Source of the DNA: Caryophanales bacterium UBA743
GTDB lineage: Bacteria > Bacillota_I > Bacilli_A > RFN20 > CAG-826
Assembly: GCA_002297365.1 (NCBI GenBank)
Contig: DBKT01000004.1
Coordinates: forward strand, 186,001-250,000
Length of the DNA: 64,000 bases
Direction of reading: 5' to 3'
Position 1 is the stretch's first letter. Every line of letters starts with the position of its first letter. The position numbers were made by a program, and so were the translations under genes. This document shows, one piece after another, positions 52,135-61,573 of the stretch. The notes below the pieces were generated by a model. It saw only the letters and a program-made list of their open reading frames with translations, did no database searches and was not told where the DNA came from.

Positions 52135-53748
52135 ATGGCAACCAAATTTGTCTTTGTTACGGGCGGAGTCGTTTCTTCACTGGGGAAGGGAATTTTCGCC
52201 TCTTCTTTAGCTTTGCTTTTAAAGAGCAGGGGAATCAAGGTCTTCATGATGAAGCTTGATCCCTATTTGAATATCGATCCGGGGACGATGTCTCCCTATC
52301 AGCATGGTGAGGTCTATGTCACCGACGATGGCGCGGAAACGGACCTTGATCTTGGCCATTATGAACGTTGGACCGATCTCCATCTTTCCAAAGAAAGCTC
52401 CATCACTTCGGGAAAAATATATTCCGCTGTTTTAGAGAAAGAAAGAAAAGGGGATTATCTTGGCGCTTGCATCCAAGTCATCCCTCATATCACAAACGAA
52501 ATCAAACAAAGACTTATTGATGCGGCTAAAGCCTCCCAAGCGCAAATCGTGATCGTCGAAATAGGCGGAACCGTTGGCGATATGGAATCGACTCCGTTTT
52601 TGGAAGCGATTCGTCAGGCTCGTTTGGAATTTGGCTATGAAAATACTTTCTATGCTCATAACACGTTGGTGCCTTACCTTAAAAGCGCAGATGAAACCAA
52701 AACCAAGCCAACGCAACACTCTGTGAAAGAGCTTCTTGGCCTAGGCATCCAGCCAGATGCGATCGTCCTTCGCAGTGAAGTCCCTCTCCCTGAAGGGCAG
52801 AAGAACAAAATCTCGCTTTTCTGCAACGTTCCGACAAACGGCATTTTTGAGGCAGATGATTTAGAGAGCGTTTATGAGTTGCCATTTGCTCTTCACGAGC
52901 AAGGATTAGATGATTATGTCCTAGCCCATTTTGGCATGAAAAATGCTCCAGAAGCCGATCTTCATGAATGGCGTTCGTGGTGCGATTCTGTGAAAAATCC
53001 AAAAAAGAGCGTCAAAATCGCTTTGGTTGGCAAATATGTGGAGCTTCATGATGCATACCTTTCCGTCGCTAGCGCCTTAAAGCACGCCGGATATTATAAT
53101 GATGCCCAAGTCGAAATCGGCTGGGTCAAAGCCATGGATGTCAAAGATAAGAATGCGAAAGAGCTTTTAAACGAATATGACGGCATTCTTGTTCCGGGAG
53201 GCTTTGGCGAAAGAGGCTCCAAAGGAAAAATGGCAGCCATCCGTTATGCCCGTGAGAATAATATCCCATTCCTTGGAATCTGTTTTGGCATGCAGCTTGC
53301 TTGCGTGGAGTTTGCGAAAAACGTTCTCGGCTTGGAAGATGCGAATACTTCGGAATTCGATCCGCAGACACCCGATCCGATCATCGATCTGCTCCGCGAT
53401 CAATATTCCGGCATCGCCATGGGCGGAACGATGCGTTTAGGCTTATACGATTGCGGAATTAAGAAAAACACGCTTGCTTACGAATGCTACAAATCCACCG
53501 AAGTCAAAGAAAGGCATCGTCACCGTTACGAGTTCAATAACAAATACCGCCCCGCTTTCGAAAAAGCCGGAATGGTTTTTTCCGGCATCAACCCTCAACA
53601 GAATCTTGTTGAAATTGTGGAATTGCCGCAAAACGATTTCTTCATCGCTTCTCAATTCCATCCGGAATTCACCTCGAGGCCTCTTCATCCGAATCCGTTG
53701 TTCAGAGAATTCATCGCTCACTCTATCAAGCACAAAGAGAGCAAATGA
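52135..53748 (+). CDS. pyrG: CTP synthase
   Basis: 537 aa, makes CTP from UTP with glutamine as ammonia donor. Synthetase half: FVFVTGGVVSSLGKGIFASS, DPYLNIDPGTMSPYQHGEVYVTDDGAETDLDLGHYER and IVEIGGTVGDMES. Glutaminase half: VPGGFGERG, LGICFGMQLA (nucleophile Cys) and QFHPEFTSRP. Complete. GGGAGAGG ribosome binding site. Fifteen bases after its stop a separate gene starts at a leaderless-type GTG. Confidence 0.98.
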   Translation: MATKFVFVTGGVVSSLGKGIFASSLALLLKSRGIKVFMMKLDPYLNIDPGTMSPYQHGEVYVTDDGAETDLDLGHYERWTDLHLSKESSITSGKIYSAVLEKERKGDYLGACIQVIPHITNEIKQRLIDAAKASQAQIVIVEIGGTVGDMESTPFLEAIRQARLEFGYENTFYAHNTLVPYLKSADETKTKPTQHSVKELLGLGIQPDAIVLRSEVPLPEGQKNKISLFCNVPTNGIFEADDLESVYELPFALHEQGLDDYVLAHFGMKNAPEADLHEWRSWCDSVKNPKKSVKIALVGKYVELHDAYLSVASALKHAGYYNDAQVEIGWVKAMDVKDKNAKELLNEYDGILVPGGFGERGSKGKMAAIRYARENNIPFLGICFGMQLACVEFAKNVLGLEDANTSEFDPQTPDPIIDLLRDQYSGIAMGGTMRLGLYDCGIKKNTLAYECYKSTEVKERHRHRYEFNNKYRPAFEKAGMVFSGINPQQNLVEIVELPQNDFFIASQFHPEFTSRPLHPNPLFREFIAHSIKHKESK

Positions 53749-53751
53749 TTC

Positions 53752-53757
53752 TATAAT
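53752..53757 (+). promoter_or_regulatory. -10 box of leaderless lipid-kinase promoter
   Basis: TATAAT, six bases (acggat) before the GTG at 53764; no ribosome binding site. Confidence 0.55.
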
Positions 53758-53763
53758 ACGGAT

Positions 53764-54609
53764 GTGAAAGCACTCTTTCTTTATAATCCCGAAGCAGGCA
53801 GGGGAAATTTTGCGAAACATTTCCCAAAAATCAAAAATGAATTGGCATCCTCTTTTGGAGAGATGCTTTTTCTTACGCTTGAAAATAAGGAAAAGGCGAA
53901 GGACGTGTATCAAAATATCGTTCCGAAATACGACGCTTTAATTTTAATAGGAGGGGATGGTACCCTTCATTTTGGCATCAACGAATTGATGAAGCTCAAA
54001 AAGAAACCCATTCTCGGCTATATTCACTCTGGAACGCTTGGAGACGGAGGGAAAATCTTTGGCGTAAACCGCAATCTAACGCGATCCATTCAAATCTTGA
54101 AGAAAGGGAAAACACGCCGGATTGATATCGGGAAAGCCAATGATTCTTATTTCTTGTATTGCCTTTGCAATGGCTGCTATTCTGACCTTTCTTATAGCGT
54201 TAAAAGCAAAAAGAAGAGATCCCTGTATCATTTTTCCTATTATTTTTCTTCCATCAAAGAAATGTTCCGCAAAGTTTCTTATGCTTATGAAATGGAAGAA
54301 AACGGAAAACGCATAACTAGAATTTCGCCTTTCGCTCTTATCTTAAACGGAAAACGCATGGGTGGTTTTCAATTAAACAAAGAGGGGAAAGACGATGATG
54401 GAAAGATGGAGTCCTATTTCCCAAAACCATCTTTCTTAAACGGTATTCTTCGCTTTCTTCCTATAAAAGAAGAGAGACCGATATCCTTAAAAGAAGCAAC
54501 GATTATTCCCTCGAATTCATTGCCATGGTGCCTAGATGGGGAAGAAGGGGAGAAGGGTGAAATAAAAATCTCTGTGATTTCGGATGAAATTTCGATTTTT
54601 TGCCGTTAA
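53764..54609 (+). CDS. diacylglycerol kinase-family lipid kinase
   Basis: 281 aa, GTG start. LFLYNPEAGRGNF at the N-terminus, nucleotide-binding LILIGGDGTLHFGINEL, GYIHSGTLGDGGKIF, then the C-terminal beta domain. DgkB/YegS-type enzymes phosphorylate diacylglycerol or related lipids. The C-terminal part is slightly divergent. Substrate not determinable. Own leaderless-type promoter after pyrG. Confidence 0.88.
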   Translation: MKALFLYNPEAGRGNFAKHFPKIKNELASSFGEMLFLTLENKEKAKDVYQNIVPKYDALILIGGDGTLHFGINELMKLKKKPILGYIHSGTLGDGGKIFGVNRNLTRSIQILKKGKTRRIDIGKANDSYFLYCLCNGCYSDLSYSVKSKKKRSLYHFSYYFSSIKEMFRKVSYAYEMEENGKRITRISPFALILNGKRMGGFQLNKEGKDDDGKMESYFPKPSFLNGILRFLPIKEERPISLKEATIIPSNSLPWCLDGEEGEKGEIKISVISDEISIFCR

Positions 54610-54695
54610 AACCCCATTGAATTTGCTTTTTTCCTCTTTACAAGAAAGCTTTTCCTAATTACGATAAAGCCGAAAGAAAGGACTTTTTTTGTTTT

Positions 54696-56834
54696 ATGAA
54701 AAAATTACCCCTTGTAACGTCCATCATATCCGCTCTTCTAAGCGTAGCAGCTGCGGTGTTATTGTTTTTCCTTCCCAAGTTAAGTCCGGAATTGGCAAGC
54801 TTGTTTCCCGATTATTTGAATAGCCTTAAAGGGAATCTATTTTCCGCTTTTAAGAGCACTATCGGTTTCGGAATTGGCAATGCCGTGATTTCCAGCATCC
54901 TTGTTGGGCTTGTCGCAATCGTCCTTATTTTATGGCTTTGGCATTTCATTATGCTTTGCGCCACCCGCAGAGCCGATAGCTTGCCTATCAATTTGATTTG
55001 GCTGGTTTTTGGCGCATGCTCAGCTTTTGTTCTCTTTTCTTTTATTGGTTACACCAAAGCTGGAACCGGCTATGTTTTTGAAGGAGAATTAGGGGGGAAC
55101 GCTTTCCATAATGGGTTCTCCCTGATTTCCGCTTTATTCAAAGATGGTTTTGTCAAACATGCCGCAGCCATCTGCATTCTTATTGGCATTTTAGCTTTGG
55201 CGATCATCTCTTTTGCAAACGGTTTGATTTCTGTCATCGGGGCTATCCACGATGATCGTTGCAACCCTCATGAAGCGGAGGAAAATACTATCTCCTCCTC
55301 TCAAGAAGAAAAAGAAACGGATGAAAACGGAGACCAAGCTCCCCAAGATTCTCGTTCCTTGCTAGAGGATACGGAAAATAAAGGCGAGGGAAAAGATCGT
55401 CCTTCTTCTCCGCTTATCGTTCAAAACATCACCTATGCACCAGCGCCGAGTGCCGCAAACGCTCTTCAAACACCTACGCCTTCTCCTGCAACGCCCTCCA
55501 TCCAAGAGGAAAAGAAGGAAACCCCTCTTACCGAAGAAGGCCTCAAAAAGATCCTTTCCGAGTTAATGGCTGAAAAGAAAGAACCCGTTCAAGCAACCTC
55601 TTCTCCTACTCCAAAAGAAGAAAAGCCTCTCGAAGAACGTCCTCTCACCGCAAAAGAGCTTCGTTCCATCATCAAAAACGAATTAAGGGACCACGATCAT
55701 CCAGAAGAGCTTCTTCCTCTCACCGATGAGCAATGCCGCTCACTCATCCGCGAGGAATTGAATCAATATTACGCTTCGACAAGACCCGCTTCCGAAAAGC
55801 GTGAAGATGCCGAAGAAGAGCAAAAAGAAGCGACCCCTGCAACGGCTTCCCAAAAAGAAGAAATGGAAGAAGACTTCATGACGGCCGAAGAGCTAAGCAA
55901 AATGATTCGCAATGAAGTCATACAAGTAGTCGACGAACAGCCAAAAGAGGAATCTTTGACCTTGGATATGGTCAAAGACGCTATTCATGAAGCCCTTTCT
56001 TCTTATCAGCCAAAAGTCGAGACTCTTAAGAAAGAGGATGTCCAAGCTATTGTGAAAGAGGAGCTTGCTTCCACAAAGGAAGAGCTTTCCCTCGCAAAAG
56101 AAGAAAACCAAAAGCAAAATGAAGCCATCGCTTCTTCTCGCCAGCAAGCCCTTCAAGCCGAATATGAAGCCAAGCTTGTTGCTGCTAAAAACGAAAACGC
56201 AATTGAGCGCTTAAAGGAAAGCCAATTAAGCGCAGATGATATCCGCGCTATTATTTCTGAGGAACTGGATAAAAAAATAAGCGTTTTGGAAAAAGAGCCT
56301 GTTGCGGAAGCCCCTAAAGAAGAAACTCTACCGATGGAGAAAAAAGAGGAAACGGCTCCCGCTCAAGCTCCTGCCCTTTCTTTAGAGGAAGAGGAAGAGC
56401 GCCGTATCCCTTTCGCCAATCGCCTTCTATCCTTGGATGACGATATCAAGGAATATTACAATCTTCTTAAAGAAGAGGCCCTCTCTTATGGCTTGAAGAG
56501 CAGACTCTCCATCTCCGGGGATACTTTCCGTCTTCATACAAAGACTTATTTGAAAATCGCGGTAGCCGGGAAAGGATTGAAACTGTATATGGCCCTTGAT
56601 CCGAGTGCTTATAAGGATTCTTCCATCCCTGTGAAAGATGCTGGCACAAAGAACCTCTATAGGGATATCCCTCTGGTCTTCAAAGTGAAAAGCCCTCTTT
56701 CCCTTAGACGCGCTAAGACGCTCATCAAGGATGTTTGCGAGAAAGACGGACTGAAGCAGGCGGAAATCACCCCATACGATTATGTGGCTCAGCTTTCATC
56801 TTATCGCGTTGCTGGTACGGAAGAAGAGGAGTAA
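54696..56834 (+). CDS. membrane protein with seven short helical repeats and a conserved C-terminal domain
   Basis: 712 aa. Four N-terminal membrane segments (about 5-25, 55-85, 100-120, 150-180). A charged, Pro/Glu-rich stretch follows, carrying seven copies of a helix of the form (L/M)(T/S)xxx(L/I/V)(K/R/S)x(I/L)(I/L)xxE(L/V) at about residues 278, 317, 342, 395, 421, 444 and 511. The last 144 residues (569-712) begin RRIPFANRLLSLDDDIKEYY and contain KGLKLYMALDPSAY; similar domains occur in many Firmicutes proteins of unknown function. No ribosome site near ATG except a distant AAAGGA. Possibly a scaffold linking the membrane to other proteins; no function assigned. Confidence 0.75.
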   Translation: MKKLPLVTSIISALLSVAAAVLLFFLPKLSPELASLFPDYLNSLKGNLFSAFKSTIGFGIGNAVISSILVGLVAIVLILWLWHFIMLCATRRADSLPINLIWLVFGACSAFVLFSFIGYTKAGTGYVFEGELGGNAFHNGFSLISALFKDGFVKHAAAICILIGILALAIISFANGLISVIGAIHDDRCNPHEAEENTISSSQEEKETDENGDQAPQDSRSLLEDTENKGEGKDRPSSPLIVQNITYAPAPSAANALQTPTPSPATPSIQEEKKETPLTEEGLKKILSELMAEKKEPVQATSSPTPKEEKPLEERPLTAKELRSIIKNELRDHDHPEELLPLTDEQCRSLIREELNQYYASTRPASEKREDAEEEQKEATPATASQKEEMEEDFMTAEELSKMIRNEVIQVVDEQPKEESLTLDMVKDAIHEALSSYQPKVETLKKEDVQAIVKEELASTKEELSLAKEENQKQNEAIASSRQQALQAEYEAKLVAAKNENAIERLKESQLSADDIRAIISEELDKKISVLEKEPVAEAPKEETLPMEKKEETAPAQAPALSLEEEEERRIPFANRLLSLDDDIKEYYNLLKEEALSYGLKSRLSISGDTFRLHTKTYLKIAVAGKGLKLYMALDPSAYKDSSIPVKDAGTKNLYRDIPLVFKVKSPLSLRRAKTLIKDVCEKDGLKQAEITPYDYVAQLSSYRVAGTEEEE

Positions 56835-56849
56835 ACCGATTTTTCCTTC

Positions 56850-56880
56850 AAGGGGCTCTAAATTAGGAGTCCCTTTTTCT
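56850..56880 (+). terminator. terminator after the 712-aa membrane protein
   Basis: AAGGGGCTC paired with GAGTCCCTT (one G-U pair) and a T-run. Confidence 0.88.
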
Positions 56881-56931
56881 TTTACTTCTTATTTATGGTA
56901 GAATAAAGTCCTAAAAGGAGGAGATTCTTTT

Positions 56932-57969
56932 TTGCCAACTTGGGTTATTTATTTATTGCTCACGATTCTCCTCATCCTTCTTTCTGCTTTCTTCTCTTTG
57001 GTGGAGACCGTTTTTTCTTCTATTAATCGTTTTAAATTTGAAGTGAAAGCAAACAATGGCTCGAAAAACGCCAAGCTCATCCTTTGGGTGGATGATCATT
57101 TTGATTCTACTCTTGTAACGGTTTTAATTGGCAATAACGCTGTATCCGTCGTTCTTTCCATGGTCACGACGTTTCTTTTTGTCGATAATCTTCTGACGAT
57201 GTTGGATAATTCTGTCGCTTCTTTGATTGGCTCTCTTGCCATCACCATCATTCTTTATATATTCGGCGAGACCTTGCCAAAGATTATCGGAAGGGAGATT
57301 CCTAACAAAATCGCGGCTTGGGCGGCCTATCCTTTATCCGTCTTGATCGTTCTTTTATATCCCATTACCGCTTTCTTCCGGGGGATTTCTTTTGTTTTCA
57401 AGAAGATTTTCAAATCCTCTCCCGAACCGGAAATGACCGAAGAAGAATTTCAAAACGTCATTGAATTCAACGAAAATCATGGCGTTTTAGAGGAGAATGA
57501 GAGCGAAATCATTCAAAATTCCCTTGATTTTAGCGATACAAAAGTTAAAGAAATCTTTACGCCCAGGGAGAAGATGTTCACCATCAACCTAAAAAACCTC
57601 TCCTTGGATAAACTTGTGGAAATCGTTTGCTCGACCTCTTATTCCCGTATTCCTGTCTATTATGACAACCCAAATAAGATCGTCGGCATCCTTCTGGTGA
57701 AGAATTTCCTTGCGGATTACCTTGATGATAAAACAGTGAAGACGGATTTGAACGATTCCATGGAAAAACCTTTCATCGTCTCCCCGAACGTTACCATTGA
57801 TGAGCTTGTCGATGGATTTCAAAAACAAAGGAAGCAAATTGCTTTGGTATACCGTAACAACGTCCTTCTAGGCATGGTCACCATGGAAGATGTCTTAGAA
57901 GAGCTTGTTGGAACCATTTCCGAAAAATCTGAGATCGCTTCGCAAACGGGAAAGGGGAAGAAAAAATGA
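56932..57969 (+). CDS. CNNM/CorC-type membrane protein (DUF21 plus CBS)
   Basis: 345 aa, TTG start with AAAGGAGG. DUF21/CNNM transmembrane domain (1-165, with ETLPKIIGREIPNKIA) and two CBS domains (about 205-330: FTPREKMFTINL, VTMEDVLEELVG). Members include Mg2+/Co2+ efflux proteins; the exact ion cannot be read. The CorC_HlyC C-terminal domain is missing, unlike in the paralogue downstream. ATGA overlap with it. Confidence 0.85.
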   Translation: MPTWVIYLLLTILLILLSAFFSLVETVFSSINRFKFEVKANNGSKNAKLILWVDDHFDSTLVTVLIGNNAVSVVLSMVTTFLFVDNLLTMLDNSVASLIGSLAITIILYIFGETLPKIIGREIPNKIAAWAAYPLSVLIVLLYPITAFFRGISFVFKKIFKSSPEPEMTEEEFQNVIEFNENHGVLEENESEIIQNSLDFSDTKVKEIFTPREKMFTINLKNLSLDKLVEIVCSTSYSRIPVYYDNPNKIVGILLVKNFLADYLDDKTVKTDLNDSMEKPFIVSPNVTIDELVDGFQKQRKQIALVYRNNVLLGMVTMEDVLEELVGTISEKSEIASQTGKGKKK

Positions 57970-59252
57970 AAACGATCGATATTGTTTACATCGTTGCTAT
58001 TTTCTTCCTGGCCGTCCTCTCTTTCCTTTTTAGCGCCGCCGATATGACTTATTCTTCCGTGAATAGGAGACGTTTGGAAGCAAAATTCGCCAAAGGGGAT
58101 AAGAAAGCGGGACGTGCTCTCGATTTAGCGAATCACTATGATAAAACCATCGCCGTGATTCTTTTCGGCAATGATTTTGCCAATGTCCTTATCTCTTCCT
58201 TGGGCTCGCTTTTAGGAAGGGATTTATTGCTGGGGTATGTCGGGGAAGAACTGGCAAACACGATTTCTTCCTTCTCTTTGCTCGTTTTCCTTTTAGTATT
58301 CTGCGAGATTACGCCAAAGCACATCGCGTCCAGCCATTCTTTTTTCCTCTCAAAGGCCTTCTTGCCGTTTATGAAAGTCATATCCGTTCTTTTCTTCCCT
58401 TTTGTTTGGCCTTCTAGCCATTTCGCTTCATGGTTGGCTAAACCTCTTATCAAAAAGAGCGGAAAGGAAAATCCTTTGGCCAGCGATGAAGAGCTTGAGG
58501 CCATGGTCAACACGATTGAAGAGGAAGGTATCATCGATGAAGAAGCCAGCGAGCTTCTCCATCGTTCCATCGATTTTAAGGAAACTAGTTGTTATGAGGT
58601 CATGACGCCCCGTGTTAAGGTTTTTGGTTACGATACTGACGAAACCTTCGAGGCTTTCTTGAAAAAACCGGATGCCTTCCATCATTCCCGCGTCATCGTT
58701 TATGAAGGGAATTTCGATCATGTTCTTGGCTATATTCCGATTAAAACCCTTCTTCGCGAGCTTGTGAAAGGCAAAAAAGTCAATTACAAAGATTTCCTTT
58801 TGCCGATTGTCGATGTCCCTAGAACCATGATGATTTCTTCCGCGATGGCTTTAATGAAGAAAAACAAACATCATATCGCCGTGGTCCGCGATGAATATGG
58901 GGGAATGGAAGGAATCATCACTCTCGAAGACATTTTGGAAGAGCTCGTCGGCGAGATGTGGGATGAGAAAGATTCGCCGACAAACGACTTAAGAAAAGCC
59001 GAAAGAAGAAATTCCTATTATGTCAACGGAACGATGAATATCGATGATTTCTATAATGAAATGGGTTTAGACCCAGATAAGCTTTTGCCAGACGATTATA
59101 CGACGGTGAGTGGCTGGATTATCGACCATTTGGGAAGATTTGCGGTGGTTGGCGATTCTTTCCGTGTCGGAAATATTTATGTTAAAGTCACTGAGGTGAC
59201 TCCCTATACGGTAAAGGAAGCCTTTGTTCGCATCATCAAAAAAGGCAAATAA
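57966..59252 (+). CDS. CNNM/CorC-type membrane protein with CorC_HlyC domain
   Basis: 428 aa, paralogue of the preceding gene: DUF21 transmembrane domain with CEITPKHIASSHS, acidic linker, CBS pair (VMTPRVKVFGYDTDE, VRDEYGGMEGIITLEDILEELVG) and the CorC_HlyC domain (about 345-428: NSYYVNGTMNIDDFYNEMG, VSGWIIDHLGRFAVVGDSF). The two may work as a heteromer; this is inferred from overlap. Confidence 0.88.
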   Translation: MKTIDIVYIVAIFFLAVLSFLFSAADMTYSSVNRRRLEAKFAKGDKKAGRALDLANHYDKTIAVILFGNDFANVLISSLGSLLGRDLLLGYVGEELANTISSFSLLVFLLVFCEITPKHIASSHSFFLSKAFLPFMKVISVLFFPFVWPSSHFASWLAKPLIKKSGKENPLASDEELEAMVNTIEEEGIIDEEASELLHRSIDFKETSCYEVMTPRVKVFGYDTDETFEAFLKKPDAFHHSRVIVYEGNFDHVLGYIPIKTLLRELVKGKKVNYKDFLLPIVDVPRTMMISSAMALMKKNKHHIAVVRDEYGGMEGIITLEDILEELVGEMWDEKDSPTNDLRKAERRNSYYVNGTMNIDDFYNEMGLDPDKLLPDDYTTVSGWIIDHLGRFAVVGDSFRVGNIYVKVTEVTPYTVKEAFVRIIKKGK

Positions 59253-59261
59253 AAATCATCT

Positions 59262-59828
59262 TTAATGGATGATGTTTGGGTTTTGTATTCCTCTTTCTTT
59301 TAATTTGAGGACGTAATCCTCATAAATTTCTTTGACCAGGCTTTCCATCGACCTTTTGTCTGTGTCGATGAAATAATCAATACCCTGGATTTTATCAGAA
59401 GAGAAGGCTTCTTTGTCGTTAAGAAGTCTTTTTTCGATATCCTCTGGCTTATCTTTTCTTGCTTCCATCCTTTTTCTTCTTGTCTCTTCTGAAGCGTTCA
59501 AAAAGAAGGTGACAACCGAAGGATCTTTCAAAGACAAAAAAGATTTCAAACCATTAGGATCGACGACAACGACTTTATCATCTGCAATCTCCGCTTTCGA
59601 GCAGCCATAATGATTTCCGTTATAGACGGTATTCTCAACGAAAGCTCCTTTTTTCATCAATTGAAGAAAATCCTCTTCTTGAACGAAATAATAATCCACG
59701 CCATAAACTTCGCCTTTTCGAGGTGCCCTCGTCGTATGGGTAATGGCCTTAGAGATTCCGTAGCGAAATCCCAATAATTTCGAAATTTCCGTTTTTCCGC
59801 TAGCAGATGGGCCGATGAGCAAAATCAT
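59262..59828 (-). CDS. divergent guanylate kinase-like protein
   Basis: 188 aa from ATG 59828. P-loop GPSASGKTEISKLL, then THTTRAPRKGEVYGVDYYFV and YNGNHYGCSKAEI, in the order of guanylate kinases, but KVVVVDPNGLKSFLS and the lid region differ from the main gmk (5738). The longer ORF upstream has no ribosome site. It may use another nucleotide or be a guanylate-kinase-domain protein of other function. A TATAAT lies 9 nt before the start. Confidence 0.75.
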   Translation of the reverse strand: MILLIGPSASGKTEISKLLGFRYGISKAITHTTRAPRKGEVYGVDYYFVQEEDFLQLMKKGAFVENTVYNGNHYGCSKAEIADDKVVVVDPNGLKSFLSLKDPSVVTFFLNASEETRRKRMEARKDKPEDIEKRLLNDKEAFSSDKIQGIDYFIDTDKRSMESLVKEIYEDYVLKLKERGIQNPNIIH

Positions 59829-59837
59829 ACGCCAACT

Positions 59838-59843
59838 ATTATA
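59838..59843 (-). promoter_or_regulatory. -10 box just upstream of the guanylate kinase-like gene
   Basis: TATAAT on the minus strand, 9 nt before the ATG at 59828; expected leader of 1-3 nt, no ribosome binding site. Confidence 0.45.
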
Positions 59844-59950
59844 GATGTTATCTTTGTTTTTTACGAATGTTTCGCGCTTTCGCAAATATTTTTGGCCTTT
59901 TTTTGTAAATCCCGTCTTCTTTAAGGTGATGAGAGGAGGAAAAGAAAAAA

Positions 59951-61177
59951 ATGAAAACGAAGAAAATATGGTTTGTTTTGCCCTTGCTTCCCTTCTTAAC
60001 CGGAGCGGTTATGGATGAAGAAGTGCATTCCACTTTAGAGACGAAATTTACTTTCATTACGGAGAGCAATGTGGCAAATATCACAAAAAAATACGGCTAT
60101 TTTCTCAAAGGGCAGATGCCGACTATGACAAAAGGGGATGAGAATAGCTGGTCTCTTACGACGCGTTTTGTCCGTTCCACGACAAAGAAGATACAAATCC
60201 GTCTTTACTATATTTATGGTCCGACTGCGAATTGGTATCATCTATCCAGCAGCTATGGCTGTTCCTATTATGAAGTATATCGCTCTGCTTATGTATCCGG
60301 AAGAATCGGCACCTTTTTAAGATGCGATATTCCTTTGAAATCCGCTTTAGAGGATCATGGCATAAAAATAGATTATCGTTACAATATTTTTCAGGCGAGC
60401 TTTGCTTTAGGCGTCTATGTTGATGAACATTCAGACGGCAATAAAGGGGAGTTTGCCTATGTTTATCTGCCTAGCACTTATAACACGGGAAAAAGATACC
60501 ATCTTGATATATCTAAATATTCAACCTCTTCCTATCGCTTGATGAATTACGACTACAATCTGGAGGAGGCCCACCGCAAAGTAATATTCGGCGGAAAAGA
60601 TTGGCAAATCAAAACGGATGCGATTGCGGATGGGAAGTTCCTTGATTGGAGAGATTTTCAAGATGAAGATCGCGGTGAGATGAACGCCTTGAGCTTCCCA
60701 ATTCCTTTAAAAATGGAGCTTCGTCAGTTTGGCACTCCAGAAAGAAGAAGCCTTCTTATAAAAAACGAAGACATGAATCTTTTCATTTATGATGGATACG
60801 AGCGATATAACCTAGGAGAACCATCTATCGGATATGATGGGAAAAAAGGCTATAAGATTCCATTGCGTCAATTTTTTGATGGGGAATATGTAACCTTTGA
60901 CACGAAGGATATCTATTGGGTTTCCTTAGATGGCAGAAGAGTCTATAACAGGGATACCGTTCCAAATGGCGGCAGAGGATATCAACAAATCAGAAGCGGC
61001 TTCCCCATACCTTCTATCCCCGATAGGAGCGAATTCAAATTTCTTTTTCAAATGGAACTATTGAACGTCGGAGCCCTTGGTTTGGTCGATATCACGGGGA
61101 AATTTTCATATAGAAAATCCAAAAATCATTTCGGTTCGCATAAAAACTCCAGCTATTACGTGGAGGAAGAATTATGA
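59951..61177 (+). CDS. secreted protein of unknown function, first gene of Tad-like locus
   Basis: 408 aa. Signal peptide (KTKKIWFVLPLLPFLTGAV). The mature part is beta-rich, Tyr-rich and basic with many short motifs (YYIYGPTANWYHLSS, RGYQQIRSGFPIPS) and no cysteine pair. GAGGAGG ribosome binding site. ATGA overlap with the next gene and immediate linkage to TadA/B/C suggest export by or attachment to the pilus system. No family recognised. Confidence 0.7.
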   Translation: MKTKKIWFVLPLLPFLTGAVMDEEVHSTLETKFTFITESNVANITKKYGYFLKGQMPTMTKGDENSWSLTTRFVRSTTKKIQIRLYYIYGPTANWYHLSSSYGCSYYEVYRSAYVSGRIGTFLRCDIPLKSALEDHGIKIDYRYNIFQASFALGVYVDEHSDGNKGEFAYVYLPSTYNTGKRYHLDISKYSTSSYRLMNYDYNLEEAHRKVIFGGKDWQIKTDAIADGKFLDWRDFQDEDRGEMNALSFPIPLKMELRQFGTPERRSLLIKNEDMNLFIYDGYERYNLGEPSIGYDGKKGYKIPLRQFFDGEYVTFDTKDIYWVSLDGRRVYNRDTVPNGGRGYQQIRSGFPIPSIPDRSEFKFLFQMELLNVGALGLVDITGKFSYRKSKNHFGSHKNSSYYVEEEL

Positions 61178-61572
61178 TGAATTATCTCCTCATCTCCTTG
61201 GTTTTTAGCTTCAGCCTACAGATGTTTTCCTACTCCTCAACATTAGGGAAAATCAAACGTGTTTTTGAAGGATTTGATTTTTCTATCGCCCAACAGGCGG
61301 TTCTGGCAAGAGGAGGGGATGAAGTGCCATATGGGCCTTATTTCTATCTAACGGCTTGGAAAAATGTTACGAAAAATTATTTTAAAACAAATTTAGACCC
61401 TTATTTCATAAATGGAACTTACACTCTTTCCCAAGAATTTTCCGATCCTTACATCATAGATAATAAGGAAACGAGCTATTTTAAGAGAGCCACTCTCTAT
61501 TTTGAGGCTACCTTTCAAGGAATCTATCATTACGAAAATAGCAAAAGCTTCATCATAAAGGAGAAAAAATGA
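61174..61572 (+). CDS. small membrane-anchored protein, possible TadE/pseudopilin-like
   Basis: 132 aa. One N-terminal hydrophobic segment (YLLISLVFSFSLQMFSYSS) followed by a short polar, Tyr/Phe-rich domain. No class III prepilin cleavage signal (G-x4-E). Its N-terminus resembles the start of the partial gene at 63911 (LLSLAFVLSMFAYAGDL). TadE/TadF-like minor pilins have this layout; this is inference from context. GGAG downstream serves the TadA gene. Confidence 0.6.
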   Translation: MMNYLLISLVFSFSLQMFSYSSTLGKIKRVFEGFDFSIAQQAVLARGGDEVPYGPYFYLTAWKNVTKNYFKTNLDPYFINGTYTLSQEFSDPYIIDNKETSYFKRATLYFEATFQGIYHYENSKSFIIKEKK

Positions 61573-61573
61573 A

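Noticed and set aside
54696..56834. Frameshift or assembly error behind the repetitive middle of the 712-aa protein
   Set aside because: The frame is open throughout, repeats differ at many positions, and the C-terminal domain is intact.
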